Source: Dermanyssus gallinae
Lineage: Eukaryota > Arthropoda > Arachnida > Mesostigmata > Dermanyssidae
Reading direction: 5' to 3'
DNA: 64,000 nucleotides
Assembly (NCBI GenBank): GCA_003439945.1
Contig: QVRM01006476.1
Span: 62,001 to 126,000, forward strand
The notes under the pieces are model-generated. The model ran no database searches. It saw only the letters and a program-made list of their open reading frames with translations, and was not told where the DNA came from. Numbering within the stretch: the stretch's first letter is position 1; each line of letters opens with the position of its first letter. The position numbers and the translations under genes are program-made. Shown here in pieces: positions 1 to 13,520 of the stretch.

Positions 1-39
1 CCTTTATCCCTCCCTAAAGCCCGCCGAAACCTGACTAAA

Positions 40-230
40 GAGCCAACGTTAACAACAACAACAACAACAACAACAACAACGACGACGACGACGACAACAA
101 TAGCAATAACGACGACAACGACGAAAATAACAACAACAACAACCGCAACCGCAGCAACAACAACGACAACAGCAACAGCAGCAGCAGCAGCAGGAGCAAC
201 AACAACAACGACAACAACAACATGAACCGG
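40..230. repeat. (CAA)n/(CGA)n trinucleotide block
   Basis: Imperfect CAA, CGA and CAG triplets for about 190 bp. Similar runs recur at 1830-1910, 1990-2150 and 2430-2490. Open frames here are leucine, glutamine or asparagine homopolymers. Confidence 0.9.
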
Positions 231-499
231 TGGGTCGGGCGGCTGCCGGGCCGGGCCGCTCAGTGAGTCCCAGTCGTTCGTTAGAGGACTAAGTTGCCGG
301 GCCCCATCCTACTAGAACCACCAACTAGAACAGCCGGCCTATGATGCTGATGCTGGCCCCTATTAGGAGTAAGTAGTCGTACTCCCGCGTCATTCATTCT
401 CTCCAAATGGCCCGTAGTAGTGGTGGCGTTGGCCTGCTGCTGAGTGAGGGTAGCAATCATATCGAGCAATCCTTCTGCTACAGAAGCAATACTACAATA

Positions 500-1025
500 T
501 ACAAAGAATAATCTAAATAATCATAGTAATAATGATAATAATTAAAGTTGCTAATTAATGCTTATGATGTACAAATAATTAATGTTGCTGATTAATGCTT
601 ATGATATAGTAATACTTAATGTTGTTAATTAATGCTTATTATATAGTAATAATTAATGTTGCTAATTAATGCTTATGATATAATAATCATTAATGTTGCT
701 AATGAATGCTTATGATATAATACTAATAATTAATGTTGCTGATTAATGCTTATGATATAGTAATAATTAATGTTGCTAATTAATGTTTATGATATAATTA
801 TAATAATTACTGTTGCAAATTAATGCTTATGATATAATACTAATAATTAATGTTGCTGATTAATGCTTATGATATAGTAATAATTAATGTTGCTAATTAA
901 TGCTTATGATATAATAATAATTAATGTTGCTAATTAATGCTTATGATATAATAATAATTAATGTTGCTAATTAATGCTTATGATATACTAGTAATAATAA
1001 TTAATAATGCTAATTAATTCTTATG
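500..1025. repeat. AT-rich minisatellite
   Basis: About eleven degenerate copies of a 36-44 bp unit with core aatgttgctaattaatgct followed by tatgatata. Unit length varies through taa/ata insertions. Confidence 0.9.
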
Positions 1026-1311
1026 GCCTATAGGCCACCACCACATAGGTCTTGGCAGACACACCATCTTGGTGGCGAGGACGGTAATGCTACTACGGTG
1101 TTTTGCCGCCTGCTGCTGCTGTTGCTGCGACGACTGGTTTTGCAGAGGAGTCGTCTCAGTACTGTGCCTTCTGCCTATCTGTCGAGACGGTGTAGGTAGA
1201 AACGTCGGCGAATGGAAACGCTGACCCTCTGTGTGCGCTCTTAACAGCGCTTGTCGAAACGGTGGTGAGGGGTGCTTGCCGCTGGCCAGCCACACCGGCT
1301 CATATCTATCT

Positions 1312-1395
1312 GTCTAAGGCTAGGGCTATAGAAAGAGGTAGGCTAGGGCTATAGAAAAGGGTAGGCTAGGGCTATAGAAAGAGGTAGGCTAGAGC
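1312..1395. repeat. ~30 bp minisatellite, three copies
   Basis: Unit gctagggctatagaaa plus g/a-rich aggtag, repeated three times and followed by a purine-rich gagagaga tract. Confidence 0.85.
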
Positions 1396-1580
1396 AGAGC
1401 AGAGAGAGAGGGAGAGGGGGGGAGAGAGACAGAGAGACCAACCACAACGATACGAAAACACGATCAGTAAGTAGCTGCTGTAGTAGCTCGCGTTCTCGGA
1501 CCAACGTTCGCTGCCACACGGCCGTCATCATCATCATTATCATCAAGATATTGATGAAAGGGTGAGAGAGCGATAAACAC

Positions 1581-1582
<2 letters not shown>

Positions 1583-1632
<50 letters not shown>
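1583..1632. repeat. (TA)n tract
   Basis: About 50 bp of pure TA. Other clear TA tracts of 20-50 bp are near 8113, 14598, 20582, 30880, 33232, 34685, 36067-36172, 38318, 43367, 49305, 51530, 59511, 59607, 60399, 60857 and 60965; the longest are listed separately. Confidence 0.95.
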
Positions 1633-1634
<2 letters not shown>

Positions 1635-3649
1635 TGGCCCGTGGCCTTGTCGCGCCAATCTATATAAAGAGATCGGCGGTAACGAGGCCGCCGATATAGA
1701 TAACACGCAGAGCAGTGAGCATGCATGTCTTCTGTCGAAGGCGACCCCGAACTCGAGACCGGCTGCTGCGATAGACACGGTCGGCTACTACTATGAAGAT
1801 GAACGTCTGCGACATTACGACACACTTCTGCAGCGATTGTTGTTGTTGTTGTTATTGTTGATGCTGTTGTTGTTGTTATTGTCGTTGCTGTTGCTGCTGC
1901 TGCTGACAACATACAACAACAGACAGACAGACAAGTCTGGTAGATGATACAAACAATCAAGCAACCAGCCGACGGACGGGCAGACGGATCGACACACAAA
2001 CAGAAAGACAGCAGCAGCAGCAGCGACGACGATGACGACGACGACGACGACAAGGATAACAACAACAACAACAACAAAGCAGTTGATATAGAGCAGCAGC
2101 AATAATAATAATAACAACAACAACTACAACAACATCATCATCAACAACCAGAACCAGAACAACGACAGCCTCCGAGCCACATAGAGTCGCATAGAGCAAC
2201 GGAAACAATAACTAACTGTAGAGAGCAGAGTAGTGAAAGAACTGGTACTGCAGTTACATTCATCACGTAGTAGTAGGAATAAGTACACCATTACTTTTCT
2301 ACTATTCTCCACTATGACTGTGTCGTCTAGAATGAAAGGGAGAACACTGGGGGTGGTGGAGGAGCAGGAGTGTGTCATGTTCGACGACCCCACAGCCGCC
2401 AATACACATAATGATACGAGTAAAAATGGCAGCAACAACAACAATTACTCGACGTCATTCTTCAACAACAACAACAACAAGCGAGGACGACATTTGGTCA
2501 TTCGGTCATCACTCATCAACAGCACTCGTGTGCAAAGCAAGTGTCGTAAATGGTAATGATGATAGGACTACACTGTTCAACTACTAGTTCAATAATAGGA
2601 GTGGTGTTCGTAGTTCTGAGGCGTTGTAGTGGAGTTGTTAAAGTAGTACAAATCGTCGTTACACACGTTATGGAAAAGTCAAACGAAACCATAGTTCCGA
2701 TCGAACTATGGTTGCAGTAGAACAGTACGATCGAATATCTACAGTCGAGGCAGATCAGGTCAGTATTAGAAGACGGTGTTCTTGTTGTGTTGCTGGTGGT
2801 GGTTCATGCTGTTCTAGTATATGGTGTATACGGTGATGTTGTGGTCGGTTGTCGTTGTTGATGATGTCATTGTACCCGTGGCAGTCTCGTGGCGGTCGGT
2901 TGTTGTAGGAGTTCTAATAGTAGTAGTAGTAGTAATGATTATAGTTTGTAGAACTAATACCATTTAGATGTAGTAGTAGTGGGATTCGAATGCACCGAGT
3001 TGCAATAGGCATAAGGTGCCAGTGGCAAAAGGCGGGCAGAAAAAGCAGACGGAGGAGGAGGTGGAGGCGGTGGCCATCGACGGTGAAGCATAGGCGGGAC
3101 ATACAGAAGTGCGGGATTGACCAGGACCAGAACCAGGGGACGAATCGATTAATTAATCGTGCTACTAAACTACGACTACGACAACAACAACAACAACAAC
3201 AACAACGACAACGCGGTTTTGATACACTAGAGCAGCCCCGGTAATGCCCGGCCGCCTGCTTAAGGCCAGGATTAGCCGTTAATTTTTCCATCCGCATCAT
3301 CATCATCCGCATTATGATCAGCCCCCGGCCAACACTCATGTTGGCCTCACGACAACCGAACAGTCGAACAGGCGATAGGGATATACAGGAAGAAGAACTA
3401 AGAACGAGATCAGAACAAACTGCCATCTTCGTATGATGCCCAGCCAGGCATCGGAACAGGGTGGTGGGTGGGCGTCAAGAGAGAGACGGTCACCCCATTT
3501 GGCAAGTCGAAGATCGGGCGATTCAGCGGGGGTTCGGAGATCGCCGCTGCCAGTTTGGGTGGCTGGCAGAGGATGGGTAAAAGGTAAGCAGGTGCCCGTT
3601 TGTGGATGCCAAGCAACGGTCCATTGCAGAGGATAAGAACGTGCCGTTG

Positions 3650-5345
3650 GACACCATCATCATCGTAGCTATAATTGTTGCTGTTGTCGTCATCGTCGCC
3701 ATCGTTATAATCATCGTCATCATTGTAATTATCGTCATTGTCGAAGTGGTGGTGGTAAGTAAGTAAGCCATCATGATCGTTGTTCGTGCTGCGAACGGTA
3801 GTTGCGGTGTTGTTGTTGCTGTTGTTGTCGACGATGAATCGACCGCAACTTACAATGATGACGAACACCATCATCACATCACATCATCAGTTGTCGACAA
3901 TGATGACGACGACGACAACGCTCGGTGGTCAGCAGTGGCAATTGTCGTCGTACAACCAATCAACCGACCGACAACCGACGACCGACGAAACAGCAGAACA
4001 GTAAAGCAGTAGGCACAGTAAGCAGTAAGCACCGAAGCAGACAGATATGATACCACCACCACCACCACCATCACCAACAGCAGCGGCTGCTGCAGCAGCA
4101 GCAGCAGCGGGGTTCTTCGAGCAGACGGCGGTGGCGACGGAAGCAACGAAAGACGACGACAGCAGCCAGCAGTCGTCGTCGCCGCACCAGCAGACGGACT
4201 CGGGGCCCTGACAATCGTCGTCGTCGTCGCCGTCGCCGCCGCCCACACGGCGGGGGCGTTGGGCGACGACGTCTCGACGCCCACTAGAAGACAAGACCCG
4301 TCACGACACCCCCGACACTCACCTTAGCGGTCGTTCGCCAGTTAGTTCGACGTGACGTACGCAGACCACGATCCGCAGCAGCAGCACGGGCGGACGGCGC
4401 ACTACTCTAGGCCTAACCAAGACACCAGCCACCACCACCACCAACACCAATACCAACCAACAGCAGCACAGCAGCCAGCAGCACCGCCGCTGCTGCGGCC
4501 GCCGCCGCCGTTACAGCGGCCGCCACTAACTGTAGTAACAGCAGCAGCAAGAGCGGACGAACCAACAACGCCGTCGCCAGCACCACTGCTGCTGCTAACG
4601 ACGACGACGACAACAATAACAACAACAACGCCGACGACGGCGGCGGCAACAACAACGCTGACGACAGCGGCGGCAACAACAACGCTGACGACGACGACGC
4701 CGACGACGTCAACAATAACAACAGCCACAACAATAACAACAACAACAATACTGACCACGATAACGACGACGACGGCGGCGACGGTAAGGCAGACACTGCT
4801 TGCTGCAGCTATTGTGATGATACTGATTCTTCTGCTGCTGCTGCTGCTGCTGTTGCCATTGTCGTAGTGATGATGTTGGCGGCGGCGGCGGTAACTACGA
4901 ACGTGCTCGCCCGCTAGGACGACGAGCAGCGCCCGCTCGACCGTTGTAGTCGTCCGCTGTAGTGGCGGCGGCGGCGGCCGCTGCAACGGTTGTTGTCGTC
5001 CGCTGTAGCGGCCACTGTTGTTGTCGTTGTTGTTGTCGTCGACGTTGTCTCACTTTTCTGCCGCCGCCGCCGCCAATGCTGTGATTCTGCTGTGTATGTG
5101 TATGACGATGCTATCTGGTTGCTGATGTCGTGCTGTCGTGGTACTACGATGACGATGATGATCACGACGACGACGACGACAGCAGCAGCAGCAGCGGCGG
5201 CGGCGCTGACGGCGACGGGTACGATTACAGCGGCTGCTCAGCTTGGACAGAGCGGTTGTTGGCGGGTTCAGTTAGCGGCGACGGCGCGTGAGAGGGCGGA
5301 CCGTCTAGCGGGCGGGCTGGCGGGCGATTGGGCAGTCGGTTAGAA
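3650..5345. repeat. GC-rich trinucleotide-repeat block
   Basis: (ATC)n near 3650-3770, then long runs of CAC, CAG, CGA, CAA and GGC triplets to about 5,200. It is clearly more GC-rich than the surrounding DNA, so a CpG-rich promoter or untranslated exon is possible. No open frame has non-repetitive, domain-like sequence, so I call no gene. Confidence 0.7.
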
Positions 5346-6724
5346 GCGCGCGCGGGCGGTTCAACATTCACACGCAAAAATCTTAACGGGTGGGTGTCAA
5401 AAAACGAAACGTAATCTTTGTCGCCAAGAATAGCCTTACTTGGTTAGAAGAATTAAATCGTTAGGTTGTTGGCGGCAGTTTTTGCTTATGTTTTTGCATT
5501 TGCTTCTTCGTCAAGCGAGCAAAAATCGAAAATCCAACCCACCACTGCCGCTGCGGCTGCTGCTGGCGCCAACGGCGGCAGTAGTCTGACCCGCTGTTTG
5601 GCGGGCGGGTGCGCAGCAATTTAGCGGGTTGGCGCCGCTGTCGCAGCGAGAACAATGACGGCTGACGGATGATGACGATGATCTTTGCGCTCGTGCTTTG
5701 GGCGGGCTTCTGGCGGCGCGGGCGGTTCGTTCTCCGTCGTCTATAGAAAAGTGGTGGTGTGCTTCTGCATCCAGGTGGGTGTCTGTGGAGTGTTGGACGA
5801 TTAATGGGTCGAAATGGGTGGGTTGTTCGGCCCGACTGTCTATGTGTGTGCGTGTGGGTGGGTGTTTTGCGCGGGTTAATGTTAACGGTCATACACGGAC
5901 CGTTAACACAACCCGCCATGTGCTCTGGGGCAGCTCGGTGCTTGGTGGTGTGAATAGCTTAATATAATCTGCTACTATTTGATTTGGTAGGACTGGGTTT
6001 GTGGTAATAGTGGGAAATCAAAATAGGTGGGTCATTATTATTATTATTCGATACTAACCGATACCACGTAATGAAATGTATTGCAGTTTAATTTGTCTTT
6101 TTTTAACGTGAGGTTCGGGGGAAATGCTTCAGGCACACCCAGCGCTGATGTGGAGGAGCGCGTGGTTAGTGTGGGACTCCCCGGTGGTATGGGGTTACCC
6201 ACTAAAAACCCCTAATCCTCCCCCCCCAGCGTTTGGTGTCTATTTGTCTGTAGAACACCAACCAGCTCGCCAACAGCTGCTGTAATTGACGTGCTTGAAA
6301 GGCACAACTCGTAAGCATTGTGTGGATCTATCAATAAGGGTGAATGAGCATTATTATTATTATTATGTTCAGCCATTAAAATTATAAGATATAAACGCTT
6401 GCATCAGGTTAATCATGCTCTGCTCTATATTACTATTAATACTATCGTTATTAATATCGTTATGTGACTTTGAACGAGTAGGCGAAGTGGGTTCGGTGCC
6501 GGTAGGGTTTAGCTATAAGTATGGAATGGTTCTATGAGCACGTGCGTGAGCTGTGGACGGCGCTCGTGGGCTCAAAAAGGCTGCTTGTCGCTATAGAAGA
6601 TATCACGGTTAGGTGTTGGACTTCGGAATGGTGGCGGCGGTTCGATGGTTGGGAGACGTGTGGCGGTATATATGCGGTGTGATTGAGCTAGTGTGTCATT
6701 GCGTGTAATGTATATGCGTTTACA
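5346..6724. other. no gene recognised
   Basis: Mixed-composition sequence with short open frames lacking recognisable domains. A C-rich block near 6197-6230 (cactaaaaacccctaatcct) resembles one at 7657-7685 (catcaaaaacctcaatcctc), hinting at a dispersed repeat. Confidence 0.4.
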
Positions 6725-7606
6725 CAGAATAGATGGCGACTAGCTTCATAATGATGAAAGTGAAAGCGTTGATCAGAAGCTGATGATGATGATAAAGATA
6801 ATAATAGTAATAATAATAATTTGTTATTTCATTACCAGCCATCGTCATCAACTCTGTTGTAGAACATGTATAACTAAGACAGATAGACGAGTAAGGCGCC
6901 CATGATCGAACCGTTGTAATAAGGGCATTTGGTCGTATTTGTGTATAACTATGTGTGTATATTTGCCTATAGAGGGGGTCGGTAGAGTTGTCAACGTATA
7001 AGCCTATGTTTATATCATTGAATCTAGGTATTTAATCATGGGTGTTTTTATGTGTGCTGGGCTTACGTCTGGGCACGTTAAGGCAGACACACGACGTGTG
7101 TTTGTGATAGAGGAATTTATGAGGGAGCTGGAACAAAAAAACGAGTTTGTAAGAGTCGGGCATCCTGTCAAGGTAGACCAAAGTACGCGAGCGATGAACT
7201 GCCATCAACCGGGTCAGTCAGTCCGAGAGGAAACCAGACAAGAAGAAGAAAAAGGAAGACGCTAATCGTCAGCTCAGAATAGATGGCGACTAGCTTCATA
7301 ATGATGAAAGTGATAGCGTTGATCAGAAGCTGATGATGACGATGATGATGATGGTGATAATAATAATAATAATTATAATAAATGGTTATTTCATTACCAG
7401 CCATCGTCATCAACCCTGTTGTAGAACATGTATAACTATAAAGACAGATAGAAGAGTAAGGTGAGTGCGCCCATGATCGGACCATTGTAGGGCATTGGGT
7501 CGCATTTGTGTATATTTATGTGTGTATATTTGCCTATAGAGGGGGTCGCCAGAGTTGTCAACGTATAAGCCTATGTTTGTATCGTTGAATGGTATTTAAT
7601 CATGGG
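6725..7606. repeat. direct duplication of a ~320 bp block
   Basis: 6725-7042 and 7275-7606 are near-identical non-coding copies: both start cagaatagatggcgactagc, contain a (GAT)n/(AAT)n tract of differing length, and end tatttaatcatggg. A 232 bp unshared spacer separates them. Confidence 0.85.
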
Positions 7607-7609
7607 CAA

Positions 7610-8113
7610 TGCACTATCGGTACTGGCAACCAACAACACCTAATGTGCGACTTTCACCCATCAAAAACCTCAATCCTCCCCGCCCTGCAGAGTTCGGAAT
7701 TGTATTGGCACTACTTCGAGAAACGGGCTCAATCTAGGGCTCCCCAACTGTCCTTCGCTCCCTGAATAAACCATACCGCCGACTCTCAACGGTATGGTTT
7801 ATTCTCGTAACGCTCCTGAAGAGAGAGAGAGAGAGGCTGTTGCCACTGGGCGCCTGCAATCTCTAGAGAGAGAGAGAGATCGATGGATATGCGAGTATGT
7901 ATATGCAGCAATTGAACGTGGCAACAGACGGCTGCACTGGTATGTGAAAAGAGCTAAAAAGGAGGAAAAATAGAATAGGGTGTCTGTCTGTCGATCGATG
8001 GAGATCGACGGATCGGTGAATCGACAGCTTGCTTCATAGCAGTGGCCGCAGTTTATAGCTCTGGGTAAATATTTGCTTGGCTGACGACATACTAGTGGGA
8101 CGAAAAAGATCAG

Positions 8114-8144
<31 letters not shown>

Positions 8145-10930
8145 CTGATCATGACAGTCTCTGCCCCGTGAGAGAGGTTTTACCGGCTGAGTAACTGGCT
8201 CATTCAAACCAGCTAACAGCGCACTGACTAACGAACTTAACATCTAAAAATGAATATTGCTTGACAACAAGCGACACGTTGCCCCTCGTTTTGAAGCAAT
8301 CATCGTGTTTGTTTGTTTTTTTCTCAATGCGAATTTGCAAGTAAAGTTGTAATCCATAAATAATACATTATTCCTAGTCTAATCAAGTCATAAGGGGTCT
8401 CTCAAATAGCTAAGCAAATACGTCGTGCCATCCGCAACGGGGAATATCGGACGTATTAGTGACGAAATGACTTGATCCTCAAGGAAATGCATGCAAAACG
8501 GGATCGGCGAAAGGACAAGTTCTTTAAGCGTCAGATGCTCTCTTTCGCTGGCTATCTCTAGGTAGAAACTCCACATACATAGTGGGTACCGTGGAGTGAG
8601 GACGCAATTGAATCTCGTGCATACGTTCTTACATAACATTGTTACTGAGTGAACTAAATAAATAATAACAACAATACATATATTATATAGCTGTTCTCTT
8701 TTTTCGCCTGCTTCTCATTCGAGGAGCTGTTATTTTACTTTCGAGTTGGTTTCCAGAATTTGTTTGCTAGAAAACGCCTTTATTTACCGAATAACGAGTG
8801 GAAGGAGGCTGGGGTGCAGCGAAGTTGTGCGATTTTCAGGTTACACGCCGTGGTATTAATACCCGTGCGTCGTTGTTCTTAAATAAGGTTGACATCGACG
8901 GAAGGCTAAAAGCATTCGGCTTGATGTCACATCTTCTACAGAGCTTTTCAGGAATCTTCTGAACACCCTCAGTCATATCATGATCTGAGTATATCTGTCA
9001 AAAGTAGCTTCACCAGCAACAAAAACAACGTCAACACCGCTACGACGGCAAAGTTTTAACCGATACCATATTTTTTCTAACTGTTAGTTACGATATAGTA
9101 TGGTGTTTTAAGACGTATCTACAAATGCCATCATATACAGATCTATATGGAAATACAATATAAACATAGAGGAACAGCGGCAGACAGAGAAAGAAAGAGC
9201 AATTGCCGAAGGAATTTTTTCATTTTAGGCATATCTTTGCAGTCCAGGCACCACTGCGCTGCTTGGGATTTAGTTGTTCAATCAAATCCGTATTTACATC
9301 ATTCCTCACTCGTGAGAGCAGCCTGAAAAACTGTAGATTATTAACCACATGAAGAAGTTTTACATGCCACATCTCTCTTGAGGGGCATTTTTCAGTTGAA
9401 AATTCAATACAGTTAAGGCAGACTTTGCAGACACCGTGCTCACTACAGTTATAGTTGTCCCGTTTGATTGTAGTTAAATCTTTACTTATGTTTATGTGCT
9501 TTTGAACCAGTGAGTGGAAACTGCCACCTCAAAAGTCGGGTTCTACTGTAGCTCTCAATCTTGGGGGCTTTTTGCATCACTTGAACTACCCGAGCACACT
9601 TATTCGATTCTCACCCGTGTGACTATGAAAAATAAAACAAGAAACTTATTCTCCGATCAGGAGACAAGAGAAATCTATTCATTGGTTTCTTGGGGTATGA
9701 CAGCTCCTCAAAGACAGCGCTTAGGCGTTCTCGATGGCTGCCAACACGGCTCCATTTAATACGCCAACTTATACTATACTTGCATCATATTTCACACATT
9801 GCCCTACATTGACAATGAGAACATTTGCCTCAATCAAACGATAACCCTTTATAGGCAGTTTAACGACTACAGTTTTTTACGTTGTGCCATCTGAAAGCGA
9901 TAAGGGGTCAGGCTACGCCTAATATATACTTCTAGTGCTACTTGCATATAAACACATATCATGTTGGGCCGCCTCTTAAGAATGATACGGGTCAACTGCT
10001 AAGAGCTTTATATGGTAGTCTTATTGTGCTAGTCTCAGAGGCGTTCTTGTTACGAAACATGTTGACATGAATGTATGGGTGTATATTTACATATCTAACC
10101 AAAATGACTATTCATTGGTATGCCAGCGGAGCCTTATCGCCGTAAGTGGCAATACGGAAAAATAATGTTCGAGAGCATTATTTTACAAGCAACTTTGCGA
10201 AACACAAGGAGAGAGTATTTGTACGTGGGGAGTTATAATTGAGCTTTTCGAAGGTATATCAATTATGATAATTTAAACGTAACACGCACCCATTTATATG
10301 CATATATTAAGGCTAAATAGATCCATGCATCGCACGAATTGAATTGCATTTTTCTCTTCAGCCCTGCAAGCTGTCGCCCAGGAGACGCTTTGAAGATCTT
10401 CTTGGTGAGGGCAGTGAAAAATATTTTTAGAAAATAATTCACTTTATTCAAAGGTGAAAAACAGTGCATGTGTACGTTTTGCTGTAGTCTGCGAGTTACC
10501 CTCCAAGGAAAATAAAGCTGGCTTGTAAACAATTTTGAAGGCTACAAACTTCATGATGATATTGTGTTCGCTTCATGTGGATATGTTTATTACATTGAGC
10601 ATCTTGCACATTATTTGCGATTCTTGAATAGTTCTGATCACATGAAAATCATCTAAAAGGTCGTCTAAAAGCTATCCAAAATATTAACAATGTGGTTAGC
10701 CAAATTATCCGTGTCGTATTTTGTATGTCGCACTTCTGCAAAACATTTTGAAGATTTTTTTTAGCTGATGCTTGTCTTTTTTTTTAGCCCAGGCGAGTTG
10801 TATGCTAACTGATCAAACAGTTTTAGGTAGAGGATCATTTAGTCTGAATGACCTGACTAGCCTGTTTGCTCTCTATAAGGCTCGAATGACAACGCCTGAA
10901 ACGTGCTCCGATAATTTAATTAAACCTGTA
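7610..10930. other. gene-poor region, nothing recognised
   Basis: Apart from the 7764-7804 inverted repeat and a (TA)n tract at 8113, I see only short open frames without domain similarity. AT-rich and probably intergenic or old transposon DNA. Confidence 0.4.
7764..7804. repeat. 15 bp inverted repeat
   Basis: Arms gaataaaccataccg (7764-7778) and its complement (7790-7804), 11 nt loop. Intergenic, just after the duplicated block. Confidence 0.6.
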
Positions 10931-11530
10931 GACGTTTTTTGTGTGTAGAGGAGTAACTGGGAAATGCGGTTTGCACACGCGGACACCACTGCCCCATCCT
11001 CCCAACCGACCGGGAATTGCATGTGCAAGTACTCTAAACAATCGGGGGAGGTGTAAGTCTACTCGTGGCCAGCTCCTTCCCCGAAGGTCTAAGGGGTGCG
11101 TGTCGTGTGGCGGTTATTTGCTGTAGATTTTGCCATGAGTATATTCCTAAAAAGTTTCGTCGCATCTAGCCATTGGGACAAATACTCCTGCATTAGCTGG
11201 CAGTTGCTGGGCAGGCCCGTTCCCAGCGTACTCGATGTTGGTCCTGTTAAAAACGTAGCGGAGGCACGCTGTTCAGCCCATGCTGGACACGTCAGAATCG
11301 TGTGTTCTGGGGTGTACTCGAGTCAATTTTTGCAGTAGACGCACGGGGGCCTTCCCGATCCTGAACAGGTAGGACTGGAAGTCCCCGAGTTCCGTCAGGA
11401 CCTGGGTGGTGTGGAAGGTTAATTCTCCACCAGGCCGATTTAACTAGTCCTTGAGGTTTGGTATAAGCTTCCGGAGACTGGCGCCTGGAGCACCCTCCTC
11501 CAGGCCGTCCCACTCCTCCTGCCATAGGGC
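10930..11530 (-). mobile_element. LINE C-terminal remnant (RT/zinc-knuckle end)
   Basis: Minus strand in shifting frames: TTQVLTELGDFQSYLFRIGK, followed by a cysteine/histidine motif (CVYCK...EHTILTCPAW) and AEQRASATFLTGP. The TQxLTGHGxFxxYLxRIGK and C-x2-C-H-C pattern is typical of the C-terminus of R1/Jockey-type non-LTR retrotransposons. About 150 nt of likely 3' sequence follows. Confidence 0.7.
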
Positions 11531-12187
11531 GATGCTTTGTTGCCGCTCTTCTTCTTTCTTAAGTGCAGGGACTTCCCACAGGCGGCGGCGCTCTTTCGCC
11601 TTCATCCGTCTATCTCTGTTAGTTGTTTGGCGCGGTCGTGTTTTGGCTCGCTTCGTGAAACTTTGCCGAAGAGTGCAGGAACCTGAACCCTGTTATTGGC
11701 TGACCAATTGTACCCTATGGCCTCAGTGGTAGAGAGCACAACACGAACGGTGAGAACTGCAGAGGTGCTGTTTCAAACCCAACTCAATAAAAAGAAGAAG
11801 TGTCGAGAGCCTTCAAAAGCAAACGTTCGAAAAGTGTTCGAAATTCGAACGTTGCTTAACCTGCCAGTTAGTTGTTCTAGCTGACCGGAGGTTTGCCTTA
11901 GCTTGGCTTGGTGAATATATACATAGACCGCTGTGTGCATAACAGCCTGGTATATAACAATCTGTGAATATTACAAACAACGTGTATATAGGTCCAAATA
12001 AACGAGCAGGCGCATATCACATACATAAACGTAGCAACCACCACGAATATTACGACAGTTAACGGTTTACTTAAACCTGTGGACGTGATGACCCTTAAAT
12101 CCCTTTTAGTTCTGCGCTTGGGAAGTATTTGTCCAACAATATTGTACTAGTATTGAGATTTGCCGTGACCAAAGTATAAATGATTAA

Positions 12188-12271
<84 letters not shown>

Positions 12272-12300
12272 TAAATTATTAAAATAATAAAAAAATATAT
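12188..12300. repeat. (TAA)n microsatellite
   Basis: About 90 bp of TAA repeats with one phase change, then AT-rich sequence. Confidence 0.95.
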
Positions 12301-12539
12301 ATGAATATATACGAGCGGATCTAGGATGGTGCCTTGTAGGCATCTCAATGACGCTTAGCGGTAATCAGAGAAAGTGACGTTTACGCGTAAACTAAAGCTT
12401 CTGTAGCGAAGAAAACTACGTTTCCGGACATTGAGTTTGCCTTTTCCCGTTACATAGTAGGGCTTCCAGAAGCTCCTTGTGTGTAACACTTGAACGCGGA
12501 CATGAAATCAAAGCACACGACGACGAAGCATTCAGACGT

Positions 12540-13330
12540 GTTCATTGATTCTGGCCATTCAAAATGGGTTTAAAGAAGTTGCAGGTCAGAGCTACGTCCC
12601 GGGCGGTTCGCAAACTGTACATTAGTAACGAGCCCATGAAGACCCGCGTTCTCTCGCTTTGCCTATTATACTTTCTAGTCATTTGCTTTAGGATCTTTGT
12701 CTCGTGGATTGGACCATTGAATCGATCCGTCTTGCTTGGAATGAGCAATTCCATAAGCATGTGAATGTACCTGACAGGCATCTCATACATGCCAGAGACC
12801 GATGTTGAGTGTGCGAAGAACATCGCACAGTTGGTTGCTTCAAGACTAATTCTCATAGTTTTATTGTTGCTATTCACATGGTCGAATTTAGTCTTTGCTT
12901 CTTCATTTGTCGCCTGTCCAGATTGAGCAGCAAATTCGTTTGTGGCTGCTTAAGACCGGATTAGGTCGCCCTGTGGCAACAGACCTCTGATGAGCCCAAA
13001 GGCGAAGTAGCAAGTAGTAATAGCTTGACTGATTTCGCCTGGTATCAAAATATCACAGGTGATCATTCCAGATGAGTAATTAGAAGCGCACAATCTTCAA
13101 CGCAGGACAGAACAGCTAGGCACTAGAATACGAACTCCGCCACCGAGAAAGCCGCAGTCCTCTTCCGTAATGTCGCAGTTGTCGTTATTACTGGGTTCCG
13201 CCGAAGAGCTCACTATCTAGCCTCGTCTAGCCACGTTTCTGTTATCGCGGCAACGTTAATTGTGTTGTCAGCAAGATTCCAATGGTATAGAGAGTGGTAT
13301 GAAGAGTCCTGGTCGTTTGATCCGGCCATT
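12540..13330 (-). mobile_element. LINE remnant: endonuclease domain and linker
   Basis: Minus strand: INVAAITETWLDEA (the I.ITETWLD motif of LINE apurinic-type endonucleases), then CGFLGGGVRILVPS (GGGVAI.V motif). Lower down, a basic helical open frame at 12542-12877 (ETKILKQMTRKYNRQ...) fits the linker before RT. Stops and shifts interrupt it. The endonuclease call is firm; the linker assignment is inference. Confidence 0.65.
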
Positions 13331-13399
13331 TAGCAGGCATTCTGTAGCATATCAGTCGCTCGTTGGCGTTTTACGTTTGTGAGTAGAGGCGCTCCAAGG

Positions 13400-13520
13400 C
13401 TTGAATTGGCTGCGAGCTTTGGGACTTGTCTAGAGGGTCATAAAAACGTATCCAAGTCCCATCGCCTGTGATGATGAGTCTCGGGAACACAAAAGACCGA
13501 CTATCGTCAAATTATAGCCG
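13400..13520 (-). mobile_element. possible short mariner transposase remnant
   Basis: Minus strand reads IITGDGTWIRFYDPLDKSQS, which resembles the VTGDETWVYGYDPETKRQSS motif around the first catalytic Asp of mariner transposases. Only about 30 residues can be recognised. Confidence 0.5.

Noticed and set aside
500..1025. possible CRISPR-like array
   Set aside because: Degenerate contiguous minisatellite with no unique spacers, in a eukaryotic context.
1349..2077. 242-codon minus-strand open frame
   Set aside because: Spans a (TA)n tract and triplet repeats; the product is poly-Leu/Ser/Ile-Tyr with no non-repetitive core.
4352..4867. 171-codon Thr-rich open frame in the triplet-repeat block
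   Set aside because: Almost entirely homopolymeric runs, open in other frames as well; no domain, signal or splice context.
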